From: Candidatus Flexifilum affinis
GTDB lineage: Bacteria > Chloroflexota > Anaerolineae > Aggregatilineales > Phototrophicaceae
Reading direction: 5' to 3'
NCBI GenBank assembly: GCA_016713325.1
Contig: JADJPJ010000009.1
Span: forward strand, 1 to 36,589
Length of the DNA: 36,589 bases
Part shown: positions 1 to 9,300 of the stretch, one piece after another
Position numbering within the stretch: position 1 is the first letter of the stretch
How the letters are laid out: each line of letters begins with the position of its first letter
Notes under the pieces: model-generated
Databases searched by the model: none
What the model saw: the letters and a program-made list of their open reading frames with translations, nothing else
What the model was told of the DNA's origin: nothing
Program-made: the position numbers and the translations under genes

Positions 1-864
1 CAGCCAACCCATGCCGACTTCACTGTCCGGTACGGCTCCGACAACCGAGGCGATCTGCTGCGTCGCCAGGAAATCGCGCAGGAAGTACTGCCACAGGGCG
101 GGGGCGATCAGGATCAGCAGCACAAGCTGCACGCCGACCAGGGTGAAGAAGGCGCGGCATTCCGCCAGTCTGGGCGCAATACCATCATGATGACCAGGAA
201 GCCCCCTGTGACTGGCGATGGCGAAGACGCCATGAGCATCCTTGATAAACCGCCAGCGCCGTAAACAGAAGATACAGCACCGCGTCCGACCTGCGCCGGC
301 GCTTGAAGAGCGCGTAGAAGAAATAGAGATAGGAAACGACACCATCGGGACGTAGACCGCATAATAGCGGTACGTCTGTGCCCGTAGATGTGGAACTCGG
401 TAGGCGTCATGATCCCAGCGCCGCCAAAAGCCGACGCGCTGGTTGAACATCCACGAGCCGAGCTGGAAGAAAGGACGCCGACGCTGGCGACCGCGGCGAA
501 GTACGAAGGCAGGCGCGAGACGATCTCTCCCGTGCCAGCTTCGTCAAACGACGCCGATGAAGACCGAACAGCAGGGGCCGCCCATTGCTGAGCTGGCGCA
601 CAAGCTCGTCCCAACCCCCGGAGCCAATGTTCCAGCATCGTGATCTCAGCCGTGCCAGAATGGCTCCGGTGCATTCCTGCGAAGCGGAGGACAACTGACG
701 AGCAAGCGACCAAGATCCCAGTAGAGCGGGACGCCTCGCCCGTTCTCAGAGCTGGATGGCAGCATCCAGGCGAAGGCAGACGCCCGAGTCAGTCTGCGGC
801 TCAGGATGCCGGCAGGTGTAGATCCGGCTGAGCGATAGATGTCCTGACGTTCTGTGACGCTCAC
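1..864 (-). pseudogene. Integral membrane protein, frameshifted, runs off left edge
   Basis: No single frame is open through this stretch, but switching among minus-strand frames gives credible membrane-protein segments. One is a hydrophobic helix followed by SFQLGSWMFNQRVGF (about 540-430). Another contains YLYFFYALFKRRRRSDAVLYL (about 340-270). The last is FFTLVGVQLVLLILIAPALWQYFLRDFL (about 155-70), and it continues beyond position 1. The upstream end is uncertain; a possible ATG lies at 864. The downstream direction and neighbours (acyltransferase, flippase-like gene) suggest a polysaccharide polymerase or lipid-linked-sugar glycosyltransferase of the polytopic kind. I cannot assign a family, and this is inference from context. 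At least three indels are needed to restore the frame. Confidence 0.4.
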
Positions 865-953
865 ACTTCCGCTTCTCCTTTTCCACTCGTTGGCCGTGCG
901 TTGGCGGTGGCCTGGATCAATGGACAGCCGTCTCCCGCGCCGCGTACTCCGAC

Positions 954-1702
954 TTACTGCGTGGAAGCATCACCAGGCGTTGATGGGGGCACGACCACGG
1001 TGTATTCGGGAATATCTTCCTGTACCAGCGTGCCGGCACCGATGACGCTGCCGGACCCGATGGTGACGCCGTCCATGATGATCGCGCCGGCGCCAATCCA
1101 GACGTCGTCGCCGATGACCTACCGGTCCGTGCGGTGGACTGCTGCTTTTTGACCAGGGATCGTCGGGTCGCTGGTCACGGTAACGGCCACCGCCAATGTA
1201 CACCTGGCCGGCGATCATCACGCCGAGCTGCCAATCTGAATGCCGCCCACCGAGGCAGGTAGCGCGAGCCGGCAATGACACGAACCGTCGCCGACAACGA
1301 TGCTGCCATTCTTCGCCTGCAGTGTCGTGCTTCGCGACCGATCAGCACCTTGTTGCCGAGCTTGATTCCGTAGGTTCCGTCGAGTGGGCAGTGCCGTCGA
1401 TGAATCACCGATTTGCCGAAGCCGATCTTTTGCGGGTAGCGCAGGGTGATTCCCGTCGAAATGCGTGTGCTTGCCGACCTGCTGAAACAGCGCCGGGTAG
1501 AACCACTTGCGAAATAACATGCCTACGGCATGGGCATCGGGCGGACGAACATCTCCGGCAAAACTAAGATATCGCAAGACTCTTCCAAGTCGGACGAGCC
1601 GACGATGAGCTCCTGATAAGCGCTTCAGCATGGGCGAAGCGGCGTTGATGCGGTCAACCGTCGGGGTCTTGTCGTAATACTTTGAGCGGGTTTGGTGGTC
1701 AT
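954..1702 (-). pseudogene. Hexapeptide-repeat (LbH) acyltransferase, frameshifted
   Basis: The minus strand carries a left-handed beta-helix acyltransferase broken by several indels. The N-terminal part reads RYLSFAGDV and then RKWFYPALFQQVGKHTHFD, a pattern common at the start of polysaccharide-cluster acetyltransferases. Middle pieces include RYPQKIGFGKSVI and GIKLGNKVLIGRE. The C-terminal hexapeptide coils [20 protein letters not shown] and [20 protein letters not shown] run to a TAA at 954-956. Members transfer acetyl or other acyl groups from CoA to sugars. It lies directly downstream of the flippase-like gene on the same strand, as expected for an exopolysaccharide operon. The start at 1702 (ATG) is a guess, because the first codons are in another frame. 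Confidence 0.6.
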
Positions 1703-1728
1703 CAGTTTCCCTGGAAATCCTCCTAAAC

Positions 1729-2782
1729 CTATAACTGAAGGTCGAATGTAGGCGGTACGGGGCCTTGACCGCCGTCGGCTGGCGCTGAATTCGCGAGCGC
1801 CAGATAGACCAGCTTACCGATGAGGACACCGTGAACAGGGTGGCCAGCCGGACGACCAGCATGGTCAGAAAGGCCAAACAAGCCTAGCGAGCCGTCATCG
1901 GGAAGAGCGCTACCGGGCTCCATTCCTGAACGCCGATACCGTTGATGGCGAAGGGCAGCGCGGCCGCCGTCATCGAGGATCGGAACGGTCAGCGCGACGT
2001 CAAAGAAAAGGGGCGGGTGGGGGCAAAAGCTGCGACGGCGGGGTAAACGATAATCATGCCCGCCATAGGTGAACACCCGGACAGTGCCGCCGCAATCACG
2101 AGCGCGACGCTGAGATTGATAGCGTCGTAGGGCTGTCTGGAACTTGGCTGACTTGTCGAACACCTTCTGCGCCAACCCAGGCCGTACGTGGCGCTGCGCC
2201 CATACCAGCGGCCGCGCGTCCAGGGCGAACCAGGCAAGCATCACGATGCCGAGAGCTTAGGATGCCAAAATGACGAGGCTGAGCGGCAGACTGTCGGGGG
2301 ACAGGAAGCGTAAGACGCGCGCAGGAAACCGGCCAGCGAGATCATGACGAGGAAACCGAGCAGTCGGTCGACGAACACCGATGCAGCCGCGCTGGCCAGA
2401 TCCTTGATCCGTGCGCCGGGTTCGGCAACGCGCACGACATCCCCACCGACGCTGGAAGGCAGGAAGGTGGTATTCCAGAAGAAGTAGCGTCAGCGAAACC
2501 TGGAACAGATAGGACGGCGAGACTCGGTGATTGAGCGCGCCAGGCAGGATCTGCCACTTGTAGGCGGTGATGATCTGATCCGGGTGGGCCGATAAGCGCT
2601 GGACAGTACGATCAGCGTCGGGTCGGCGCTGCCGAAACAGCACGATCAGTTCGTCCGATGCCGACCCCGTGCAGCACGAACGAGAACAGGAGCAGAACCA
2701 ACAGAATGTTCCAAGTAGCGCCAAACGGTTTGGAGGAACTGCTTGTTTTTGAGACGCGCTGGATCAGCACGCTGATATTCAC
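1729..2782 (-). pseudogene. Flippase-like (LPG synthase TM / UPF0104) membrane protein, frameshifted
   Basis: Frame-hopping on the minus strand gives the family landmarks. An N-terminal helix (NILLVLLLFSFVLHGVGIG, about 2710-2655) is followed by FLPSSVGGDVVRVAEPG, which matches the conserved LPTSVGGDVVR loop. Then comes SVFVDRLLGFLVMISLAGFL (about 2380-2320), matching the VVDRLLG segment. Near the C-terminus is AINGIGVQE (about 1945-1915), matching the INGIGVRE motif of this family. It ends at 1729. UPF0104 proteins are polytopic inner-membrane proteins related to the N-terminal flippase half of MprF and are often found with glycosyltransferases. The GTG at 2782 is a plausible start. The number of indels over about 1 kb is far higher than in the right half of the window. 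Confidence 0.6.
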
Positions 2783-3551
2783 CTCATCTAGTGGTCATCA
2801 CTTTTCCAGCTGCTCCCAAATGCCGCTTCTTAGGGACACTGAGCGGCGCTTCGCGGAAGCCAGACGCGAGGACTTGATTTCAAACCGAACTCTAGCAACC
2901 TTTTTTCACAACAAACTCTCAGTGCAACATGTTCCCGGGTGCCCGTTCGCCGAGGCCGTGATGAAAGGAGGGTCCATTTGGACGTCGTTATTTACAGGGT
3001 GGGATACCCTAACGTATCCCCACGACAGCCGCGCTGCAATTTGCGTGAGAGGTTAACGGGGGTGATTTCGTGTAATCTATTAACTAGACCAGATGGATTA
3101 TACCTGTTTCCAAATTATTCCCCGAAAATGGATGATCTCCAACGAAACTCTGGCAAGCATATGCTGGGTAGAATGATCCTATCTTCATTACCCACTTGTT
3201 GGGGATCGCCCAGCATAATTCGCTGTACCGCAGAAACGGGAATTCAGAATTCACCACTATCCTTTGCGGAGAACGCTCCACTCTGATGGATTTAGCGGGG
3301 GTTGAACGGCGGATAACCGGCCGGGTGACCTGTAAGTGCTGCGGCGGATGATGCCGCTGATTCAGCAGGCTTTCGAAACCCTCTACACATGCAGCCCCGC
3401 CTGCTTCAACCCCGTGTGCAGCACGCTCGTTTCCAGGATGATGTCGCTTTGCAGGAAGCAGGCCTCCGCGAAGCCCCAAAGCTGGGACTGAACTCAACGA
3501 CCTCCGATACCCAAGCGATCCGCGATCAGGTTCCAGTTACGCCGAAACGAA
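2783..3551. other. Gap with no intact gene; possible minus-strand remnant
   Basis: This is about 770 bp without a convincing reading frame, and it is more AT-rich than its surroundings between about 2860 and 3290. A small hairpin lies at 3001-3020 (arms GGGATAC and GTATCCC). On the minus strand about 3540-3380 there is a protein-like piece, NWNLIADRLGI, followed in another frame by LWGFAEACFLQSDIILETSV. It looks like the end of a frameshifted gene that I do not recognise. The promoter of the minus-strand flippase/acyltransferase genes should lie here, but I cannot pick it out. Confidence 0.4.
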
Positions 3552-3599
3552 CAGACGCTCTGCCCCGTGCGTTGCGGGCAGAGCGTCTGCACTGTTTTT
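3552..3599. terminator. Strong rho-independent terminator, possibly bidirectional
   Basis: A perfect 14-bp stem (CAGACGCTCTGCCC at 3552-3565 and its complement at 3576-3589) closes a 10-nt loop and is followed on the plus strand by ACTGTTTTT. On the minus strand the stem is followed by TTCGTTTC, so it may also stop transcription of the membrane-protein gene that ends just to its right. Confidence 0.8.
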
Positions 3600-3611
3600 G
3601 CGAAAGGTCAT

Positions 3612-4197
3612 TCAGCGTTCACAGCTCAACCCACTTCCAGAACAGGCTACGCCCACGGCGACAATCGCCAGCAGCCAGACCGCATCCCAGGAGATGTCGA
3701 ACACGAAGACCAGCCCGACACCCATCAGCACGCCCCGAATTGCCCCGGCGCAACCACGCGGCGAGGAAACTGCTGAGCAGAAGGCCGGCGCCGGGCACCA
3801 CCAGGAACCACGGCCAGACGCGATCCTAATCAATGGTAACCAGGAAGAAGGGATGTCGACCTGGATGCCGGGCAGGTGATACGTGAAGGTCCAGTTGGGT
3901 CGACGACGAAAATCCAGCGCGAGTAACAGGGCCGGGAGGCCATGCCGACTGAACGACGACAGGGCGTTCACCCGGCCGGCATGACAAGGTGGCGAGCTGC
4001 GGACAGGAAGGTTGCGCCGGGATGGCGATGAAGAGTACCCACCAGTTGCTGCCGAAATCAGCGCGCCGGCCTGGCCGGAAAAGGACCCCGCCCGGGGCGA
4101 TGAGCATCAGCGCACACGGCGATGCGCATCGACCGGCGGAGACGAGTTCAAATGCCTTTGCGTGGTCAAGGTGAAGCCGAGGCTGAGTGTTGCTTAA
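3612..4197 (-). pseudogene. Small hydrophobic membrane protein, frameshifted
   Basis: Minus-strand pieces from different frames combine into a protein of roughly 190 residues. It has a short polar start (MLSNTQPRLHLDHAKAFELV), a hydrophobic stretch, the segment FGSNWWVLFIAIPA, then WFLVVPGAGLLLSSFLAAWLRRG and a C-terminal helix GVLMGVGLVFVFDISWDAVW. The alternation of helices with a WW(V/A)LFI motif resembles small LiaF/DUF5668-like membrane proteins that are common as hypothetical proteins. I cannot name the family with certainty. It ends next to the strong terminator at 3552-3599, which supports its direction. At least two indels interrupt it. Confidence 0.45.
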
Positions 4198-4566
4198 CAT
4201 GATGGCCTTTCCTTTTGCGCACCCTCGCAGTTCGTTGTTGATTTCACGATACCGGGCGCGGGGTGGATCGTTCACCCGAATGGGTGAAGGGGTGGGAGAA
4301 ATTCCGGGCTGGAAAGCGGCGGATGATTGTGTACATTCCTCGATCGGGACAAGATTGCGGGGAATGGTGTACGATCGATGCGGCACAGCGCCAAACTCCA
4401 GGCTAAAATGAATGGCGGTTCAAATTGGGCCACTCGTAAGCGCCATCATCTGCAACTTTGCATCGTCCGGCGACCTCATCCAGCACACAAAGGTGATCTA
4501 CGTGTGTCGGCGCTTACCGTCAGTGTATAATGGGCTTTCAACCCCAACACTGACGAGGCTTCCTGA
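4198..4566 (+). promoter_or_regulatory. Intergenic region with candidate promoter for the ABC exporter
   Basis: No gene is visible in this 369-bp stretch. A perfect TATAAT lies at 4526-4531, about 35 bp before the exporter permease start at 4567. The -35 region (TGTGTC at 4503-4508, 17-bp spacing) is weak. GAGG at 4555-4558 is a plausible ribosome binding site for the permease. Confidence 0.4.
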
Positions 4567-5405
4567 ATGAGCGTTGTGAACCCTAAGCACTTTACCCGAG
4601 TGACATCGGATTCACATTGGCTTTCTCTGCCAGTGCGCGAAATCTGGAACTTCCGCGATCTGCTGGTGGTGCTGACACAGCGCGACGTGAAGCTGCGCTA
4701 CAAGCAGACCTGGATCGGCATCTTCTGGGTGATCTTGCAGCCACTCGTCGCAGCGCTCATCTTCGCCTTCGTCTTCGGACGCGTTGCCAACCTGCAAAGC
4801 GACGATAATGTGCCGTATCTGGCCTTCGTCTTCGCCGCCCTGCTGCCCTGGAACGCCTTCTCCGGCGCGCTTCAGCGGGCGGGTGGCAGTCTGATCGCCA
4901 GCTCGCAGCTCATCTCCAAGGTTTACTTTCCCGCCTGATCATCCCGATGGCCGCGGCGCTCGGCGTGCTGGTCGATTTTGCCGTGTCGCTGGTGGTCATG
5001 CTGATCATCCTGGTGCTCTCCGGCTACGCGTTCACGCTCAACCTGCTGGCGCTGCCGATCCTGCTGCTCATCACGCTGATCAACGCCATTGCCATTGGCA
5101 CCCTGATCTCGGCGCTGAGCGTTTACTACCGCGACTTCACCTACGCCCTACCGTTTCTGATCCAGGTGTGGCTGTACGCCTCTCCGGTGGTCTATTCGGC
5201 CGACATCATCACCGGGCCGCTGCGTCCGCTTTATATGCTCAACCCGATGGTGGGCATCATCTCCGGTTTTCGTTGGTCGTTCTTCGGCGGAGGCGCATTC
5301 CCGCTCGGAGAGGTGGCGCTGTCGGCTGTCTTCGGGGTAGTCGCGCTGATTGTCAGCCTGCTCGTCTTCCAACGGGTCGAGCAGAGTTTCGCGGACGTGG
5401 TGTAA
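4567..5405 (+). CDS. ABC-2 polysaccharide export permease (Wzm/TagG type), one frameshift
   Basis: This is the membrane subunit of a polysaccharide ABC exporter, which moves an undecaprenyl-linked glycan across the cytoplasmic membrane. The N-terminus holds the family pattern REIWNFRDLLVVLTQRDVKLRYKQ followed by TWIGIFWVILQPL, then several hydrophobic helices, a YRDFTYALPFLIQVWLYASPVVY segment and the end at a TAA at 5403-5405. The frame breaks at about 4928-4938. Adding one C to the CCC run at 4928-4930 restores LISKVYFPRLIIPM and joins both parts to about 280 residues, the usual size. The TAA overlaps the ATG of the ATPase gene (TAATG), so the two are translationally coupled. The break is probably a sequencing error. 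Confidence 0.88.
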
Positions 5406-6139
5406 TGTCGGATATCGCCCTTCAAGTTGTCGGACTCGGCAAGTCCTACCAGATTCGCCATGAAGCCATGGGTTACCGCACCCTGCGCGACGATCTGGTC
5501 GGGCTGCTGCCCGGCCGGCGGCAGGGTAGGGTGAGCCGCGAAACTTTCTGGGCGCTGCGCGATGTCAGCTTCGAGGTCAAGACCGGTGAAGTCCTGGGCG
5601 TGATTGGGCGCAATGGCGCCGGCAAGAGCACGCTGCTGAAAATCCTGAGCCGCATCACCAAGCCAACTACCGGGTATGCCGATATCTACGGGCGTGTTGG
5701 CTCGCTTCTGGAGGTGGGCACCGGGTTTCATCCTGAGCTCACCGGCCGCGAAAACATCTTTTTAAGTGGCACCATTCTGGGCATGCGCCGGGCGGAGATC
5801 CAGCGCCGCTTTGATGAGATTGTCGCCTTCGCCGAGGTCGAGCAGTTCCTCGACACGCCGGTCAAGCGCTACAGCAGCGGCATGTATACGCGATTGGCCT
5901 TCGCCGTGGCCGCACACCTCGATCCCGAGGTGCTGATCGTCGACGAGGTGCTGGCGGTGGGCGATGCGGCCTTCCAGAAGAAGAGCCTGGGCAAAATGGG
6001 GGATGTCGCCAAGAGTGGCCGCACGGTGCTGTTCGTGAGCCACAATATGGCAGCGGTAGAAGCATTGTGTACGCAGGCGCTCCTATTGGAACGCGGACAA
6101 GTGCGTCTCATGGGGGAAGCCATCAACGGACAAGGGTGA
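5405..6139 (+). CDS. ABC exporter ATPase (Wzt/TagH type), short form
   Basis: This is the nucleotide-binding subunit partnering the upstream permease. Walker A is GRNGAGKST at residues 68-76, the signature is YSSGMYTRLAFA, Walker B is EVLIVDEVLAVGD, and the switch histidine lies in VSHNMAAVEALC. The N-terminal extension GYRTLRDDLVGLLPG is typical for O-antigen and teichoic-acid exporters. The protein ends at 244 residues after LLLERGQVRLMGEAINGQG, with no C-terminal carbohydrate-binding (Wzt-C) domain. The last few residues do not match the usual continuation, so the true 3' end may be lost to an indel near 6130, or the short form may be real. The 677 bp downstream contains no clear Wzt-C domain. 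Confidence 0.9.
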   Translation: MSDIALQVVGLGKSYQIRHEAMGYRTLRDDLVGLLPGRRQGRVSRETFWALRDVSFEVKTGEVLGVIGRNGAGKSTLLKILSRITKPTTGYADIYGRVGSLLEVGTGFHPELTGRENIFLSGTILGMRRAEIQRRFDEIVAFAEVEQFLDTPVKRYSSGMYTRLAFAVAAHLDPEVLIVDEVLAVGDAAFQKKSLGKMGDVAKSGRTVLFVSHNMAAVEALCTQALLLERGQVRLMGEAINGQG

Positions 6140-6816
6140 AGGCAATCGATCTGCGTGTGCATGGAGCCAATCGACGTCACCGGCCAGACAATCTGGTTGC
6201 ATTTTCAGCCGATCCGGCTGCGTGCATACCGTGGCGTTCGTGGCCGGACCTGCGGTAGTGTCACCCAATAGACACTGCGTTGGACCCAGAAGGTGCCCGG
6301 ATTGTCGTCACACCGCAATTACTTTGGCTGAACAACTATCGATGTGATTGTTGTATTTCAATGGTGAAGCTGCTGCCCTGTGAGCTTCGGCGACTTGAAG
6401 CCGCATCCAACTCACAGTTAGTTTGATGGCGCGTTAAGGGCCTTGGCCGGCCGTCCCAGCTACGCTTATAGTGGTCGGCTGACTGGTTTATCCGAATACC
6501 TGGCATGATTGCCTTTGAACAGGCGATCGGCGAATTTGTTTGCCTGGGCTTTGTATGCGCCAACTGCCCTTTGGGCAGCAACTTCCAATCATCTTGCCGT
6601 CGCTGATAAATCATGGTAAAGAGGTTGCCATCTTTACCAAAACGGAGAGACGGTTGGATTCAAGTGACTGAGGATGCGGTCTCGCTCTCGTTGGAGATAG
6701 TGAAGAGGACCTGAGATGATGTTGAAGGTGCGGAATACCTCTGCGGAACCCACGCTCTCGGGCCAGTCAAAGGCACTTGCGAGTATGCATGTGCAAAGGC
6801 AAGTAGGGAAGATCTG
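6140..6816. other. 677-bp gap without intact gene
   Basis: No frame is open for more than about 90 codons and none looks convincing. Two short plus-strand pieces look protein-like: ALDPEGARIVVTPQLLWLNNY (about 6279-6341) and DGWIQVTEDAVSLSLEIVKR (about 6652-6711). They could be leftovers of a gene belonging to the polysaccharide cluster or of the ATPase C-terminus. I could not match either to a family. TAGGGA at 6804-6809 serves as ribosome binding site for the next gene. Confidence 0.35.
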
Positions 6817-7563
6817 ATGTCTCTTTCGCCTGCCATGTGGATGCTAAAGCGTGTGGTCAAAGATGCATTGCGTGCCATCCGCTCAGTACCAAGTGAAATC
6901 GCTGCATGGCGTCGATTCTGGCATACCTACCAAGCCTATAATGCTCTGGCGCCCGGTGAAACTAAGGTGACAACCGATCATCTGCTTCCGTGCATCCATG
7001 ATGCCACTGCACAAACCGACATTGAGCCAATCTACTTCTATCAGGATGCCTGGGCGTTCGAAAAGATCGTTCAGTTGCAACCGACACATCATGTGGATAT
7101 TGGATCGCACCACAAGTTTGTTGCGCTGCTTTCCAAGGTTGTCCCAGTGACTATGGTGGACATTCGCCCGCTGTCACTGCGACTGGATTCTCTGAAATTT
7201 CAAGAAGGCTCGATACTTGCTCTTCCTTTTGGTGATCGAGAACTTTCCTCGGTGTCCAGTTTGTGTGTAGTCGAGCATATCGGGTTAGGCCGCTATGGGG
7301 ATCCGCTTGATCCACACGGCACAGAGAAGGCAATTCGCGAACTAAAACGCGTTGTTGCGCCAGGTGGAAGCTTGGTAATCTCCCTGCCTATTGATGATAG
7401 CAATCGCGTTTTCTTCAATGCGCATCGGGCGTTTCGAGAGGATTACCTGCTCAGGTTGTTCGATCCGTTTCAGGTACTTGAAGCACACTACATTTATGGG
7501 ATGACCTTTGGAACAGCCCGCCAATCTGGCTTCGGTATAGGCTGCTATTATCTGCGAGGGTAG
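6817..7563 (+). CDS. DUF268 family protein (methyltransferase-like)
   Basis: The 248-residue product contains a Rossmann-like SAM-binding pattern: HHVDIGSHHKFVALLS (motif I), TMVDIRPLSLRLDSLKF, EGSILALPFGDRELSSVSSL and CVVEHIGLGRYGDPLDPHGT, then ELKRVVAPGGSLVISLPI. The EHIGLGRYGDP block with a preceding conserved cysteine or histidine region is characteristic of DUF268 proteins, which occur in surface-polysaccharide clusters and are presumed methyltransferases. A good ribosome binding site (TAGGGA at 6804-6809) supports the ATG at 6817. The gene is intact. Only 3 bp separate it from the next gene, so the two are probably co-transcribed. The substrate is unknown. Confidence 0.85.
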   Translation: MSLSPAMWMLKRVVKDALRAIRSVPSEIAAWRRFWHTYQAYNALAPGETKVTTDHLLPCIHDATAQTDIEPIYFYQDAWAFEKIVQLQPTHHVDIGSHHKFVALLSKVVPVTMVDIRPLSLRLDSLKFQEGSILALPFGDRELSSVSSLCVVEHIGLGRYGDPLDPHGTEKAIRELKRVVAPGGSLVISLPIDDSNRVFFNAHRAFREDYLLRLFDPFQVLEAHYIYGMTFGTARQSGFGIGCYYLRG

Positions 7564-7566
7564 GGT

Positions 7567-8274
7567 ATGGGTCTCGTTCGCATGGGAGCTCCTACGGAGC
7601 TCATACTTGAATTGCAGCGTGCCAACAGCATACAGACTTTCATCGAAACGGGAACATATCGCGGTGAGCCTTCTGCGTGGGCAGCAAAGTACTTTGCCGA
7701 AGTCATCACGATCGAATATGCCGAAACCCTGTATGAGGCCGCACGTCAGCGCTTTCAGGTTATTCCGCATGTTCGCGTACTGCATGGGCATTCAGGCGTC
7801 GAACTGGCTAAGCTGGTTCCAAAGTTGTCAGCTATGTCCATCTTCTGGCTAGATAGTCACTGGAGCGGTGGGGAAACCTATGGCAGTGACGATGAATGCC
7901 CGCTTATGGACGAACTTCAGGCGATCATGGATTCTCCATTTCAACATTGCATTCTTATCGACGATGCGCGTCTTTTCCTCTCAACACCACAGCTTCCACA
8001 TAATCCCTCTGCGTGGCCGTCCATCAGCGATATTGTCGTTGTACTCCGGAAAGAGCCACATTTGTACGAGATATTTGTTATTGAAGACAACATTATCGCT
8101 GTGCCGCCTGGCCTGAAACCCTACCTGACGACATACTGTCAGCGCGTGAACACCGAAGCCTGGCGGCGTTATGGTGAAGAAAACAGCCAGAACGGACTTG
8201 TACGTGGATTGAGGATGATGAGACAGGGTCTCGAGCTAGTTGCCGCAGGGATTATTGACAGAGTCAGATCGTAG
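7567..8274 (+). CDS. SAM-fold protein of polysaccharide clusters (conserved hypothetical)
   Basis: The 235-residue product begins with TFIETGTYRGEPSAWAAKYF, a motif-I-like glycine-rich loop. It continues with VITIEYAETLYEAA, VLHGHSGVELAKLV, IFWLDSHWSGGETYGSDDEC and HCILIDDARLFLS. This order of strands and acidic residues fits a class I SAM-dependent methyltransferase fold, and the FWLDSHW..G.TYG.DDECPL block recurs in conserved hypothetical proteins of glycan clusters. It follows the DUF268 gene by 3 bp and is likely in the same operon. The reading frame is intact. The reaction is unknown, and methyl transfer is an inference from fold alone. Confidence 0.75.
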   Translation: MGLVRMGAPTELILELQRANSIQTFIETGTYRGEPSAWAAKYFAEVITIEYAETLYEAARQRFQVIPHVRVLHGHSGVELAKLVPKLSAMSIFWLDSHWSGGETYGSDDECPLMDELQAIMDSPFQHCILIDDARLFLSTPQLPHNPSAWPSISDIVVVLRKEPHLYEIFVIEDNIIAVPPGLKPYLTTYCQRVNTEAWRRYGEENSQNGLVRGLRMMRQGLELVAAGIIDRVRS

Positions 8275-8291
8275 ACTGCTCCAAGTATCCA

Positions 8292-9257
8292 GTGATTACC
8301 TTACACCCGACACCAAAAGTCTCGCTCGATTGTCCACATTGCTCCGTACCGTTAACGGCGGAGGGCTGGGCAATGCCTGGCATGCGCGTTCTTGCTCAGC
8401 TACACTGCCCACGTTGCAGTCGTACTTTTTACGGTGATATGCCAACGGGACAGGGGCTTTTGCATCCGGTGTTGCTGGACAGGGACACCGGAGAGCTCCA
8501 TGCCTCCCTGCAAAGTTGGTTTGCTGAGGAACTCAGGCAAGGTTACGCACAACCTTCTTTGGCAGAACTGAATGTGAAGGTTGAGCAGCTTCGCCCACTG
8601 AACAACCCGTATGTGCTGAACTGCCTCGACACGTTTTATGGTCATGCGCTGGCGAAACTATTCAGTGCTCAGCATTATCTCGATATCGGCGCCGATCTAC
8701 TGGTAATTGTGCCGACTTTCCTACGCTGGCTGGTTCCCGATGGTGTTGCCGAAATCTGGTCGGTGAACATGCCGCTTCGGCAGAGCGCGCAGTGGAACGA
8801 GAGTTTTGCCAGGCAAATACATACACGGGTTGAAGCCCTTGATGCATGCAACCTGGCAGTGGCGTTTCCTGATCCTAATCCATCTGATTACGCCATAGAG
8901 CGTTTCACTCGCGTGAAACCGTTCCCTATGGAAGAGTGGTTCACTCGCATTCAGAAACCAACGATAACTTTTATCTGGCGACAGGATCGCTTGTGGACTT
9001 AACCACCGAAGCGCCGCTGGCAGCGAGGCATCCTGAAGGCTGGACGTCGTGCTAGGCTGATTCCATCGCCCTTATCTGTGCAAGTTGCGCGTGTCAAAGA
9101 ATTAGCACAGAACCTGCGAGCGCGGTTTCCTTCGCTCGACTTCGCTGTAGTTGGCATTGGGCAAAAAGGGCTCGGACGGATGGGCACCACACATTCCCTA
9201 GACGACCGTGCGCTAACCAACCTGTGGCGAGACTATTGCCGCTTCCTTTCCAATTGA
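8292..9257 (+). pseudogene. Zinc-ribbon glycosyltransferase-like protein, in-frame stop and short C-terminus
   Basis: Reading starts at a GTG (8292). The N-terminus carries a zinc ribbon with two CxxC knuckles (LDCPHCS and LHCPRCSRTFYGD). A body with NPYVLNCLDTFYGHALAKLF, YLDIGADLLVIVPTFLRWLV and FTRVKPFPMEEW follows, then TITFIWRQDRLWT. A TAA at 9000-9002 interrupts the frame. The same frame then continues without a shift for 85 codons (RARFPSLDFAVVGIGQKG, then LDDRALTNLWRDYCRFLSN) to a TGA at 9255-9257. FIWR.DRLW and the later FPSLDFAVVG resemble GT-B glycosyltransferases acting late in glycan assembly. A C-terminal sugar-nucleotide site expected after this point is absent, because the next gene starts at 9301. 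The gene is either truncated or damaged. Confidence 0.6.
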
Positions 9258-9300
9258 CATCGCTCTGTTCAGATTCCCTTAGAAAGGCCAAGAAAGCAGA

